This document shows, piece by piece, positions 1 through 7,830 of a DNA stretch of 47,160 nucleotides. A program made the translations under genes and the position numbers. Origin of the DNA: Firmicutes bacterium HGW-Firmicutes-3 (GTDB taxonomy: Bacteria; Bacillota; Clostridia; Lachnospirales; Vallitaleaceae); contig PGZS01000003.1 in assembly GCA_002841435.1 (NCBI GenBank), positions 1-47,160 on the forward strand, written 5' to 3'. Under the pieces are notes generated by a model. The model had not been told where the DNA came from. It worked only from the letters and a program-made list of their open reading frames with translations, and ran no database searches. How positions within the stretch are numbered: the stretch's first letter is position 1; the number at the start of each line of letters is the position of its first letter.

Positions 1-62
1 ACATTCGCAAGTAACTCGGAACAAACGATGAAGAAAGCCAAGCGAATCAGAATACATATCAG

Positions 63-95
63 AGCCCCGGAATGCTTGCATTCAAGGGGCTTTTG
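63..95 (+). terminator. Intrinsic terminator of an upstream gene
   Basis: AGCCCC (63-68) pairs with GGGGCT (86-91), and inside it AATGC pairs with GCATT. A TTTT run follows. It presumably ends a transcript that enters from the left of the window. The first 60 bases contain no coding end that I can assign with confidence. Confidence 0.8.
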
Positions 96-104
96 TTATA
101 CTAT

Positions 105-168
105 GGGAATTTTCATAATAGAGCAAATGACATTGAACCATTGTCATTTGCGTTAATGAAAAATTCCC
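105..168. repeat. Long imperfect inverted repeat in non-coding DNA
   Basis: The left arm begins at 105 (GGGAATTTTCAT) and the right arm ends at 168 (GAAAAATTCCC). The arms are about 27 bases each and pair through GGGAATTTT and GCAAATGACA blocks around a loop of about 9 bases. Smaller hairpins follow (CTTCC/GGAAG near 180-194 and GAGGC/GCCTC near 197-211). No convincing gene covers this stretch. It could be a structured RNA or the remains of a small non-autonomous element. Confidence 0.6.
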
Positions 169-277
169 TCCGTCAGAAACTTCCTTTTAGGAAGACGAGG
201 CGTTGCCTCTTTTCTCGATTCATTAGAATGCAAGAAATGGCCGAGGCGAAACGAAGTGAAGTAGAGGTTGTGTGTGT

Positions 278-310
278 GGTCCCATGAAAACCCTTCCACA
301 GTGTGTATGA
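278..310 (+). repeat. 33-bp dispersed repeat, copy 1
   Basis: The core is GGTCCCATGAAAACCCTTCC followed by ACA, four variable bases and GTATGA. The same core occurs at 1609-1641 and 43326-43358, always on this strand and always outside genes. A short stem-loop (GAATA/TATTC enclosing AGATT/AATCT, 309-337) follows directly. Its function is unknown. Confidence 0.75.
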
Positions 311-392
311 ATAAGCGGTAGATTTATAATCTTATTCATATTATAATGACTTATAGAAACGAAATAATTTAATCAAAGAAAAGAGGTAAGTT

Positions 393-1607
393 ATGCGTAA
401 AATATGGGGTGTAGTTGCAAGTTTACTCATCGTCATGATGTTGTTTTCAGGTTGTATGGATGTCCGATTAGATTTTTTCTTAAACAAAGATGGTTCGGGA
501 GGGATTCATTCATTTGTTGTGGCCAATCAAAGTCTAATGGGAGATGGTGAGTCGTCTGATATGGACTCGGATTTCATTGGAGAAATGGGTATCAATGAGG
601 ATTATGCTCAGATAGAACGCAAACCATTAGAATATTATAAAGATGAAATGCTCTTTAAAGGAGAAGAAAATAGGGTTCTATTCAACCATCCACTTATTGC
701 TTTTAACGATATTTCACAAGAGGAAGAGCTTCAGTGGTCCTATCAAGGTGATGGTGTGTATCGTTTTGAAATACCTTTAAGTGATTTAAGCAATGAGGTT
801 GATGGCCAGGAAATGGGTGATATGAGTGCTGTCTTTAAAGCTATGGGTGGCCAAATCGTATATACTTTTGAGACGGATTATGAGGTGATCCATCATAATG
901 CTGATTATATCAAAGAGAAAGGCATTTACTTTTGGAATCTAACGGATGATATATTCTCACAATCACCAGATCGAAAATTTGGATTTATGGAAATTCGTAT
1001 TAACATGGAGCCTAGCAAAAATCTATTGAGACGTAATCTTGAAGAAAAAAATGATTTAGACCGAGCGCATCTGGATTTCCACGGAGAGATATTAAAGGTC
1101 TTAGGTTACTTAAAAGGAACAGATGAAGGTCTAGAGCTAGACCGTGAACTTACAAGAGCAGAAGGTGCGATTATGTATTCAAGGCTTTTAGATTTAGAAG
1201 ATGAGGTCATAGCCTTTGCGAGTGAGCATTCGGATTATGTTTCAGGCTTTACCGATGTCCCGAGTTGGGCAAAAGACACCATCAATTACCTTCATTATAA
1301 GGGACTGGTTAAAGGTATTTCAGATAAATTATATGGATCAAATGCGAAAATGACAGAAGCTCAATATACAACACTTGTCTTAAGAGCGTTAGGGTATTTG
1401 GATAGTGAAGGGGATTTCATTTGGAATGCTTCAATAGATAAAGCAATTGAGATTGGATTATACGAGGATGATTTAAGAGATTATATATACATACATGATG
1501 GTAAAGATGATACAGAATTTACAAGGCGTAAAATGAGCTATGTATCCTATAATGCTCTTTTCTTTGAAAATATTAAAACGAAAGAAATATTGTATGAAAG
1601 TAATTAG
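393..1607 (+). CDS. Lipoprotein with C-terminal SLH-like domain
   Basis: The protein has 404 residues and starts with a lipoprotein signal peptide: a positive start (MRKIW), a hydrophobic stretch, and a lipobox ending in Cys21 (FSGC). It is therefore expected to be anchored to the outer face of the membrane. Residues about 22-235 are an acidic beta-rich region of unknown fold. Residues about 245-350 look like S-layer homology repeats (LTRAEGAIMYSRLL; FTDVPSWAKDTINYLHYKGLVKG), which in other proteins bind cell-wall polymers. A ribosome binding site (AAAGAGG) lies before the ATG. The gene stands alone and is flanked by direct copies of the 33-bp repeat. The exact role is unknown; SLH plus lipid anchor suggests an envelope structural or sensory protein. 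Confidence 0.75.
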   Translation: MRKIWGVVASLLIVMMLFSGCMDVRLDFFLNKDGSGGIHSFVVANQSLMGDGESSDMDSDFIGEMGINEDYAQIERKPLEYYKDEMLFKGEENRVLFNHPLIAFNDISQEEELQWSYQGDGVYRFEIPLSDLSNEVDGQEMGDMSAVFKAMGGQIVYTFETDYEVIHHNADYIKEKGIYFWNLTDDIFSQSPDRKFGFMEIRINMEPSKNLLRRNLEEKNDLDRAHLDFHGEILKVLGYLKGTDEGLELDRELTRAEGAIMYSRLLDLEDEVIAFASEHSDYVSGFTDVPSWAKDTINYLHYKGLVKGISDKLYGSNAKMTEAQYTTLVLRALGYLDSEGDFIWNASIDKAIEIGLYEDDLRDYIYIHDGKDDTEFTRRKMSYVSYNALFFENIKTKEILYESN

Positions 1608-1608
1608 G

Positions 1609-1641
1609 GGTCTCATGAAAACCCTTCCACAATCCGTATGA
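1609..1641 (+). repeat. 33-bp dispersed repeat, copy 2
   Basis: It begins two bases after the stop codon of the SLH lipoprotein gene. It differs from copy 1 at one base of the 5' block (GGTCTC for GGTCCC) and in the variable bases before GTATGA. A small hairpin (TAACG/CGTTA) follows at about 1643-1657. Confidence 0.75.
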
Positions 1642-1778
1642 CTAACGGGTGACGTTAATGTGTATTCCATTGACCTTATGATGTCAAAATGATATCATTA
1701 TAATGAAATTATTAAAAGTATAATATCAACTGGAGTATAACGTTATAACATATTACCAAGGTGAAGGGAAAGTGAATC

Positions 1779-2669
1779 ATGAAAATACGCAAAGTAATTA
1801 TTCCGGCTGCCGGGCTTGGAACAAGATTCTTACCGGCTACAAAAGCACAACCAAAAGAAATGCTCCCCATAGTAGACAAACCGACCATACAATATATTAT
1901 TGAAGAAGCTGTGGCTGCAGGTATTGAAGATATTATTATTATTACAGGTCGTAACAAACAATCTATTGAAGATCATTTTGATAAGAATATTGAATTGGAA
2001 CTAAGTTTACAAGAAAAAGGTGAGATGGAACTTCTGAAGATTGTAGAAAAGTCTACCAATCTTGCTAATATTCATTTTGTTCGGCAAAAGGAACCGAAGG
2101 GACTGGGACATGCTGTTTTGGTCGCTAAGAATTTCATAGGAGATGAGCCTTTTGCAGTCATGCTTGGCGATGACGTAGTTGTATCCAAAGAGCCTTGTAT
2201 TAAGCAGTTGATGAATGCGTATGAAATTTATGGTAGGAGCATATTAGGTGTTCAAACAGTAGCACCAAGTGAGGTTTCCAAATATGGTATAGCAGATGTT
2301 ACGATGGTCGAGGGACAGATTGCAAAGGTTAAAGGCTTAGTAGAAAAACCGAGCATAGATGTGGCACCAAGCAATCTGGCTATTTTGGGACGTTACATTA
2401 TCACCCCAAGAATATTCCATTATTTGGAAACTCAAACCCCAGGTGCAGGCGGAGAAATCCAGTTAACAGATGCTTTAATGGAGTTATCAAAGGAAGAAGA
2501 TATGTATACTTATGATTTTAAAGGTAAGCGTTATGATGTTGGAAACAAGCTTGGTTTTATATCAGCAACCTTAGAGTTTGCCCTAAGAAGAGATGATTTG
2601 AAGTTAGAGGTTTCTTCCTATTTAAGCAATCTTATGGAGGATATGGAAAAGAATCTTGAATACGAATAA
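1779..2669 (+). CDS. galU: UTP-glucose-1-phosphate uridylyltransferase
   Basis: GalU makes UDP-glucose from UTP and glucose-1-phosphate in the cytoplasm, feeding cell-wall polymers, glycolipids and galactose metabolism. The 296-residue length is normal for the family. The N-terminal nucleotide-binding signature [19 protein letters not shown] (from about residue 12) is intact. Further family motifs are GDDVV near 125, KYGIADV near 167 and the EKP motif near 188, followed by the LTDAL region. The gene is monocistronic, with a hairpin terminator just downstream. A purine-rich stretch precedes the ATG. Identification is firm because the glucose-1-phosphate thymidylyltransferase relatives lack this N-terminal pattern. 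Confidence 0.93.
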   Translation: MKIRKVIIPAAGLGTRFLPATKAQPKEMLPIVDKPTIQYIIEEAVAAGIEDIIIITGRNKQSIEDHFDKNIELELSLQEKGEMELLKIVEKSTNLANIHFVRQKEPKGLGHAVLVAKNFIGDEPFAVMLGDDVVVSKEPCIKQLMNAYEIYGRSILGVQTVAPSEVSKYGIADVTMVEGQIAKVKGLVEKPSIDVAPSNLAILGRYIITPRIFHYLETQTPGAGGEIQLTDALMELSKEEDMYTYDFKGKRYDVGNKLGFISATLEFALRRDDLKLEVSSYLSNLMEDMEKNLEYE

Positions 2670-2686
2670 ATTATGATGAAGTGGTC

Positions 2687-2721
2687 AAGAAAGCAGATGA
2701 TAATAAGTCTGCTTTTCTTAT
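2687..2721 (+). terminator. Intrinsic terminator after galU
   Basis: AAGAAAGCAGA (2687-2697) pairs with TCTGCTTTTCTT (2708-2719) and is followed by T-rich sequence. It separates galU from the aconitase gene. Confidence 0.75.
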
Positions 2722-2816
2722 TCTCTAATAGGGTTCTATGATAGCTTTAAGCTAAGAAACATGGATGAAAGCATCATCATCTTCTTCTCAGGTTCTATTT
2801 TAGTACACGGGAAAAC

Positions 2817-2845
2817 TTGAGAAATACCAAATAAAAAGGTATACT
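2817..2845 (+). promoter_or_regulatory. Promoter of the aconitase gene
   Basis: TTGAGA (2817-2822) and TATACT (2840-2845) are separated by 17 bases. This is a good match to a sigma-A promoter and leaves an untranslated leader of about 65 bases. Confidence 0.6.
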
Positions 2846-2916
2846 ATAGACAACGTAAAATTATAGCTTAAATCAAAGCTTAATTAGAATTAATTAAAAT
2901 AAATGGAGGAAAATTC

Positions 2917-5622
2917 ATGTCAAAAGAGAAAATATTATCCTGTAAGAAGACACTTATAGTAGATAATAAAGAATATAACTACTATGATTTGAAAACATTT
3001 GAGGCATTGGGGTATGGGGATGTTGCACATCTACCTTATTCCATGAAGGTTTTACTTGAAGGTGCTATAAGACAGTTTGACGAAAGAACCATCACCCTAG
3101 ATCATATTAAACAAATTGCAGCATGGACATCAGATGATGAGAAAGTTAAAGAAATACCTTTTATTCCGGCCAGAATCATATTGCAGGACTTTACCGGTGT
3201 GCCGGCAGTCGTTGACTTAGCGGCCATGCGCTCTACAGTAAGCCGAGCAGGCTTTGATCCAAAGAAAATCAATCCGTTAATACCGGTGGATTTGGTTATT
3301 GATCATTCCTTGATGGTAGATGCCTATGGTACAAGTGAAGCACTTGAGATTAACAATAATAATGAATTCCTTCGTAATGACGAACGTTATAGATTTCTTA
3401 GATGGGCACAAATGGCATTTGACAACTTTAGAGCCGTGCCACCGGCGACCGGTATTATTCATCAGGTCAATCTGGAGTATTTGGCAACTGTGGCAGCTAC
3501 TAGAGAAATTGACAATGAGACCTGGGTTTTTCCTGATTCTTTAGTTGGTACAGATTCCCACACGACCATGATTAACGGTCTAGGTGTCGTGGGATGGGGT
3601 GTTGGCGGCATTGAGGCAGAAGCCGGTATGCTTGGACAACCCTTATACTTTGTTATTCCTGAAGTCATCGGGTTTAGATTGACAGGAACCTTACTAGAAG
3701 GAGCAAACGCTACTGACTTAGCACTCACGGTCACTCAACGTCTACGTGAAGAAAAAGTAGTTGGTAAATTTGTTGAGTTTTTCGGACCCGGTTTAGATAC
3801 CATGAGTTTGGCAGACCGAGCTACTGTAGCCAATATGTCTCCTGAATACGGGGCAACAATGGGTTTTTTCCCTGTTGATAAAGAGACATTAGATTATTTA
3901 AGGGCGACAGGAAGAAGTGAATCAGAGATTAATCTGGTTGAAGCCTATTATAAAGTTCAAGGTTTATATAGAGATCAGAACAGCATAGAACCACAATACA
4001 CGAAGGTTGTGGAGTTGGATATGTCAACAGTGGTCCCTAGCTTAGCAGGACCTAAACGACCTCAAGACCGTGTTGAATTAACACGCATGAAAGAAGCCTT
4101 TAATGCAGTAATTAGAAAACCTTTTGCAGAAGGTGGTTTTAATTTATCAGAAGAAGAAATTGCTAAAGCGGTAGAGATTGAAGTAGATGGACAAAAAGAT
4201 ACCCTAAAAACAGGATCTGTTGTTATTGCAGCCATTACAAGTTGTACCAATACTTCTAACCCAAGTGTTATGCTGGGTGCTGGGCTCGTGGCCAAAAAGG
4301 CTGTTGAACTAGGTTTGAAGAAACCGGTATTTGTTAAGAGCAGCCTAACACCCGGATCCCTTGTCGTAACAGAATACCTTAAAGAAGCAGGTTTATTGAC
4401 TTATCTAGAAAAGCTTGGTTTTAATGTAGCAGGTTATGGTTGTGCAACATGTATTGGTAACAGTGGACCTCTTAAAAAGCCCATAAGTGACGCCATCTTT
4501 GATAACGATATAACAGTAGCATCCGTTCTAAGCGGAAATCGTAATTTTGAAGGTCGCATTCATGCACAAGTAAAAACCAATTACCTAGCCTCACCAATGT
4601 TGGTCGTAGCTTATGCTCTAGCAGGGAATGTAAACATTGATGTGATGACGGAGCCTATTGGTTTTGGTCGTGAAGGTCAGCCCGTTTATTTGAAGGATAT
4701 TTGGCCAACCTCTCTAGAAATCAAGGAAGCTGTGGCTATGGCCGTTAAACCGGAGATGTTTAGACAGAAATATGCAGATGTATTCTCAGGGAATTTGAGG
4801 TTTAACAATATTCCAGTGCCTGAAGGTGATCTCTATGAATGGGATCAAGACTCAACATATATTCAGGAACCACCATTTTTTATGAATCTGAAAAAAGAAA
4901 TCGTTGATATAGAAGATATTAAAGGGGCAAAAGTACTGGCCCTTCTTGGGGATTCGGTGACAACCGATCATATATCACCGGCGGGTAGTATTGGGAAAAA
5001 CAGTTCTGCAGGTGCGTATCTGGAGGCATGTGGTGTTGAACCGGTTGATTTTAATAGTTTCGGATCCAGGCGTGGTAATCATGAGGTTATGATGCGAGGA
5101 ACTTTTGGAAATATTCGAATACGTAACCAAGTAGCACCAGGTACTGAAGGCAGCTATACAACGTATTTTCCAACTGGTGAAGTCATGTCCATTTATGATG
5201 CATCCATGAAGTACCAGGAAGAAGGAACAAATCTGATTGTTATTGCTGGTAAAGAGTATGGTACAGGAAGTTCGAGAGATTGGGCAGCAAAAGGTACAGC
5301 TTTGTTAGGCATTAAAGCTGTTATAGCAGAAAGTTATGAGCGTATTCATCGATCTAATTTGGTCGGCATGGGCATATTGCCATTACAATTTGTAGAAGGT
5401 CAAAATGCACACACCCTTAACTTAAAAGGTACAGAAATTTTTGAAATAAAAGGTCTTAACAATGAGATTCAACCGGGTGCCCTAATCGATGTGACAGCCA
5501 CATCAGAAGAAGGACAAATCACCACATTTAAAGCTAAGGTGCGAATGGACTCGGTTGTGGACCAGGATTACTATCGCAATGGCGGTATCCTCCATACGGT
5601 TTTAAGGAGAATGATTCATTAA
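2917..5622 (+). CDS. acnA: Aconitate hydratase A
   Basis: Aconitase interconverts citrate and isocitrate using a [4Fe-4S] cluster. The length of 901 residues fits the AcnA/IRP1 type. The cluster ligands are visible: Cys443 in the SCTNTSNP motif and Cys509 and Cys512 in [10 protein letters not shown]. The swivelling C-terminal domain carries [13 protein letters not shown] and the substrate-binding [10 protein letters not shown] segment. A GGAGG site lies 8 bases before the ATG. The gene has its own promoter and terminator. No citrate synthase or isocitrate dehydrogenase is adjacent, so it probably serves a general (possibly incomplete) TCA branch for glutamate synthesis. AcnA proteins of this class can also bind mRNA, but nothing here tests that. 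Confidence 0.95.
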   Translation: MSKEKILSCKKTLIVDNKEYNYYDLKTFEALGYGDVAHLPYSMKVLLEGAIRQFDERTITLDHIKQIAAWTSDDEKVKEIPFIPARIILQDFTGVPAVVDLAAMRSTVSRAGFDPKKINPLIPVDLVIDHSLMVDAYGTSEALEINNNNEFLRNDERYRFLRWAQMAFDNFRAVPPATGIIHQVNLEYLATVAATREIDNETWVFPDSLVGTDSHTTMINGLGVVGWGVGGIEAEAGMLGQPLYFVIPEVIGFRLTGTLLEGANATDLALTVTQRLREEKVVGKFVEFFGPGLDTMSLADRATVANMSPEYGATMGFFPVDKETLDYLRATGRSESEINLVEAYYKVQGLYRDQNSIEPQYTKVVELDMSTVVPSLAGPKRPQDRVELTRMKEAFNAVIRKPFAEGGFNLSEEEIAKAVEIEVDGQKDTLKTGSVVIAAITSCTNTSNPSVMLGAGLVAKKAVELGLKKPVFVKSSLTPGSLVVTEYLKEAGLLTYLEKLGFNVAGYGCATCIGNSGPLKKPISDAIFDNDITVASVLSGNRNFEGRIHAQVKTNYLASPMLVVAYALAGNVNIDVMTEPIGFGREGQPVYLKDIWPTSLEIKEAVAMAVKPEMFRQKYADVFSGNLRFNNIPVPEGDLYEWDQDSTYIQEPPFFMNLKKEIVDIEDIKGAKVLALLGDSVTTDHISPAGSIGKNSSAGAYLEACGVEPVDFNSFGSRRGNHEVMMRGTFGNIRIRNQVAPGTEGSYTTYFPTGEVMSIYDASMKYQEEGTNLIVIAGKEYGTGSSRDWAAKGTALLGIKAVIAESYERIHRSNLVGMGILPLQFVEGQNAHTLNLKGTEIFEIKGLNNEIQPGALIDVTATSEEGQITTFKAKVRMDSVVDQDYYRNGGILHTVLRRMIH

Positions 5623-5656
5623 TGAGTTCCTAAGCGATACCATAATCCATCAAAAA

Positions 5657-5697
5657 ATAGAAAGCACCGTGTAATCCGACGTGCTTTCTATTTTATT
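5657..5697 (+). terminator. Intrinsic terminator after acnA
   Basis: ATAGAAAGCAC (5657-5667) pairs perfectly with GTGCTTTCTAT (5681-5691). The right arm and the T-rich tail lead into TTTTATTATT. It closes the aconitase transcript and isolates the following purine operon. Confidence 0.85.
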
Positions 5698-5779
5698 ATT
5701 AGAAATACTCTCCATTTACCTATCTATGCCTTAGTATTGTCAGTATTGACTAAAAATTTAAGTAAAAAGTATAAAAAGT

Positions 5780-5809
5780 TTGACAAGTAAAATTTAATAG
5801 GTGTATAAT
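5780..5809 (+). promoter_or_regulatory. Promoter of the purine-degradation operon
   Basis: A consensus TTGACA (5780-5785) is followed after 18 bases by a consensus TATAAT (5804-5809). Transcription should start near 5816, about 200 bases before the first gene. A promoter this strong fits a system controlled downstream, by the leader RNA. Confidence 0.75.
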
Positions 5810-5815
5810 AACAAT

Positions 5816-5945
5816 AGGAATATTTAATGAGACTAAACTGATTATAAAGCAATAAAAGAGGTTTAGAGGCCTTTTATATAAGACAAGTTCTTTTATAAGG
5901 GGTTTTTTTGTTACATAAGAAGTTCTACTTTTTATGTAACAAAAA
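5816..5945 (+). promoter_or_regulatory. Attenuator-type leader RNA (antiterminator/terminator)
   Basis: Between the promoter and the first gene lie mutually exclusive structures. The terminator stem is CCTTTTATATAAGA (5870-5883) against TCTTTTATAAGGGG (5889-5902), 14 positions with one mismatch and two G-U pairs, followed by seven T (5903-5909). The left arm of that stem can instead pair with ATAAAAGAGG (5852-5861), giving an antiterminator. A further stem CTAAAC/GTTTAG (5833-5838 with 5861-5866) overlaps it. A second, 19-bp hairpin (5905-5923 with 5927-5945) uses the T-run as part of its left arm. The conserved elements of the classical purine riboswitch are not present, so the ligand or protein sensed is unknown. 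Confidence 0.65.
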
Positions 5946-6016
5946 GTTTGATTTAGCGCGTACTGTGCGCATGTGGAAAGAAGACAGATTTCTATAATCT
6001 AGAGGAGGAGGGAATT

Positions 6017-6586
6017 ATGTGTGATGGTATTGTATTGGCTGGTGGTTTTTCAAGCAGAACTCAGATGAATAAATTGGAATTGACGATAAAAGGAGAACCT
6101 ATTTTACGCATTGTTGTCATGACATTACAACAAAGTTGTCATAACATTATTGTTGTAGGTGGTCATTATTATAATGAAGTTGAAAAAATGTTTAAGGATA
6201 TGGAACACGTTAGAGTAGTAAATAACCCTAACTACAATGAGGGCATGTTCAGCTCAGTTTTAACAGGCGTAGCTTATATGACTCGAGATTTTATATTGAT
6301 TCCTGGTGACTACCCTTTAATTTTAGAATCAACTTATAAAAGTATCATAAATACTGAAGGTGAGATGGTTGTACCGACTTATAAAGGTAGGAAAGGCCAT
6401 CCCATATTCATTAGGCAACATTTGATTCATCCGTTGCTCATGGAATCTCCATTGTCTAATTTAAAGAAGTTTAGAGATCGATATCAAGTGACCTACTTAC
6501 CTGTTGAGGATGAAGGTATACTCATGGATATAGATACCATCGAAGAATATGAAAGTATAAAAGCACAAATAGAAGGGAGTAATTGA
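6017..6586 (+). CDS. MobA-like molybdenum cofactor nucleotidyltransferase
   Basis: This 189-residue protein belongs to the MobA/MocA NTP-transferase family. It probably attaches CMP (MocA type) to molybdopterin for the molybdenum hydroxylases encoded downstream. The N-terminal nucleotide loop is LAGGFSSRTQMNK (about residues 7-19), the usual glycine-rich GGxSxRMGxxK motif but with Gln-Met in place of the usual Met-Gly. Metal-binding IPGDYPL (near residue 97) and the late GHP motif (KGRKGHPIFI) are also present. A strong ribosome binding site (GAGGAGG) precedes the ATG. It is the first gene of the purine operon and ends one base before the next start. CMP rather than GMP as product is inferred from the hydroxylase context. 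Confidence 0.8.
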   Translation: MCDGIVLAGGFSSRTQMNKLELTIKGEPILRIVVMTLQQSCHNIIVVGGHYYNEVEKMFKDMEHVRVVNNPNYNEGMFSSVLTGVAYMTRDFILIPGDYPLILESTYKSIINTEGEMVVPTYKGRKGHPIFIRQHLIHPLLMESPLSNLKKFRDRYQVTYLPVEDEGILMDIDTIEEYESIKAQIEGSN

Positions 6587-6587
6587 T

Positions 6588-7391
6588 TTGAAGATTGAAG
6601 CATACACAGTACCTACAGACCTAGAAGAGGCATACCAATTGCTACAAAAGGAGGATGCTGGCATTATTGCAGGAGGCGCTTGGCTTAAGCTGTTACCTAA
6701 AACTTTGGTACATGGCATCGACTTATCCGGGTTAAAACTTGATACCATCAATGAAACCGAAGAAAACTATACGATTGGTAGTATGGTGACTCTTAGACAG
6801 ATTGAGACACACAGTAGCCTTCGTACGTACATGGGCGGCGTTTTACAAGAGGCAATCTCTCACATTATGGGTGTACCGATACGCAACATTGCTACTATTG
6901 GTGGTACGGTTGCCGGTAGATATGGGTTTTCAGATTTGTTGACACCACTTCTTGCCCTTAGGGCCAATTTAGTTTTTTATAAAAAGGGTCAGATAACCCT
7001 GGAATCTTATTTAAAAGAGGCACCAAAAGAAAAAGATATATTGCTTCAAGTCATTATAAAAAAAGAATACGGCAAAGCGAACTATACGACAGTAAAGAAA
7101 ACGGCTAATGATTTCCCTATATTGAATGTAAGCGTTATGAAGATTGGTACGCATTTCAGAGTAGCAGTTGGTGCAAGACCTTCTGTAGCTACGTTAGCAA
7201 CGAAGACGATGGCTTATTTAAATGAAAGTAAGGCTTTAACAGAGGAAGTCATTGAAAAAGCGGCTGCTATTGCCGTTGAAGAAATAAAATTCGGGAGCAA
7301 CGCCAGGGGTTCTAAAGCATATAGAACTCAGTTGTGTAAGGTTTTGGTAGAAAGAGGTATTAAGGAGGTGGCTTATGAAAACACAAATTAA
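6588..7391 (+). CDS. Molybdenum hydroxylase 1, FAD-binding subunit
   Basis: This is the FAD (medium) subunit of a xanthine dehydrogenase-type enzyme, which passes electrons from the Fe-S subunit to the acceptor. It has 267 residues. The FAD-binding GGAWLK region lies at about residues 24-31 and IATIGGTVAG near residues 102-111, followed by the CO-dehydrogenase-flavoprotein C-terminal domain. The start is TTG, with GAAGGGAG about 9 bases upstream. It ends 17 bases inside the next gene, so translation is likely coupled. The first loop (AGGAW) lacks the usual GGTD, so flavin affinity may differ from hydroxylase 2. Confidence 0.85.
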   Translation: MKIEAYTVPTDLEEAYQLLQKEDAGIIAGGAWLKLLPKTLVHGIDLSGLKLDTINETEENYTIGSMVTLRQIETHSSLRTYMGGVLQEAISHIMGVPIRNIATIGGTVAGRYGFSDLLTPLLALRANLVFYKKGQITLESYLKEAPKEKDILLQVIIKKEYGKANYTTVKKTANDFPILNVSVMKIGTHFRVAVGARPSVATLATKTMAYLNESKALTEEVIEKAAAIAVEEIKFGSNARGSKAYRTQLCKVLVERGIKEVAYENTN

Positions 7392-7830
7392 AATAAATGG
7401 TAAACTGAGAACATTTGAGGTAGAACCGGATGAATATTTGGTAGATACGCTTCGTAAGCATCATTACTATAGTGTGAAAAAAGGTTGTGATACCTCTTCA
7501 TGTGGTGTATGTACAGTGCTACTTGATGGTAAGCCTATCGCCTCATGCAGTTATTTGTCAGTAAAAGCCAACGGTCATGCTGTAACAACCGTTGAAGCCA
7601 TTGAAGAAGAGGCCACACATTTAGCTGAGCTATTTGGTAAAGAAGGTGCCGATCAGTGCGGATTTTGCAATCCGGGATTGGCTTTAACGGTTCATGCGAT
7701 GAAAAAAGAATTGACGGATCCTACAGATGAAGACATACGTGAATATCTGGTTGGTAATTTATGCCGTTGCTCAGGCTATGTATCCCAACATCGGGCAATT
7801 AAAGCATACATGGAGGTGAGGGAATCATGA
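7375..7830 (+). CDS. Molybdenum hydroxylase 1, [2Fe-2S] subunit
   Basis: This 151-residue small subunit carries two [2Fe-2S] clusters that relay electrons from molybdenum to FAD. Plant-ferredoxin-type ligands are Cys38, Cys43, Cys46 and Cys58. The second, helical-domain cluster is held by QCGFCNPG and NLCRCSGY. It overlaps the FAD gene upstream and the large-subunit gene downstream (ATGA overlap), as is typical of tightly coupled subunit genes. Length and motifs are normal. Confidence 0.92.
   Translation: MKTQIKINGKLRTFEVEPDEYLVDTLRKHHYYSVKKGCDTSSCGVCTVLLDGKPIASCSYLSVKANGHAVTTVEAIEEEATHLAELFGKEGADQCGFCNPGLALTVHAMKKELTDPTDEDIREYLVGNLCRCSGYVSQHRAIKAYMEVRES

Noticed and set aside
72-287. 71-residue reading frame near the left end
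   Set aside because: It runs through the terminator, the inverted repeat and a repeat copy, has no ribosome site, and its product has no protein-like pattern.
1670-1704. galU promoter built from TTGACC and TATAAT
   Set aside because: The spacing is 23 bases, too long for a normal promoter; several other AT-rich options exist and none stands out.
5816-5945. Classical purine riboswitch before the purine operon
   Set aside because: The conserved loop and junction bases of that aptamer are absent; only the terminator logic is present, so the leader is described without a class.
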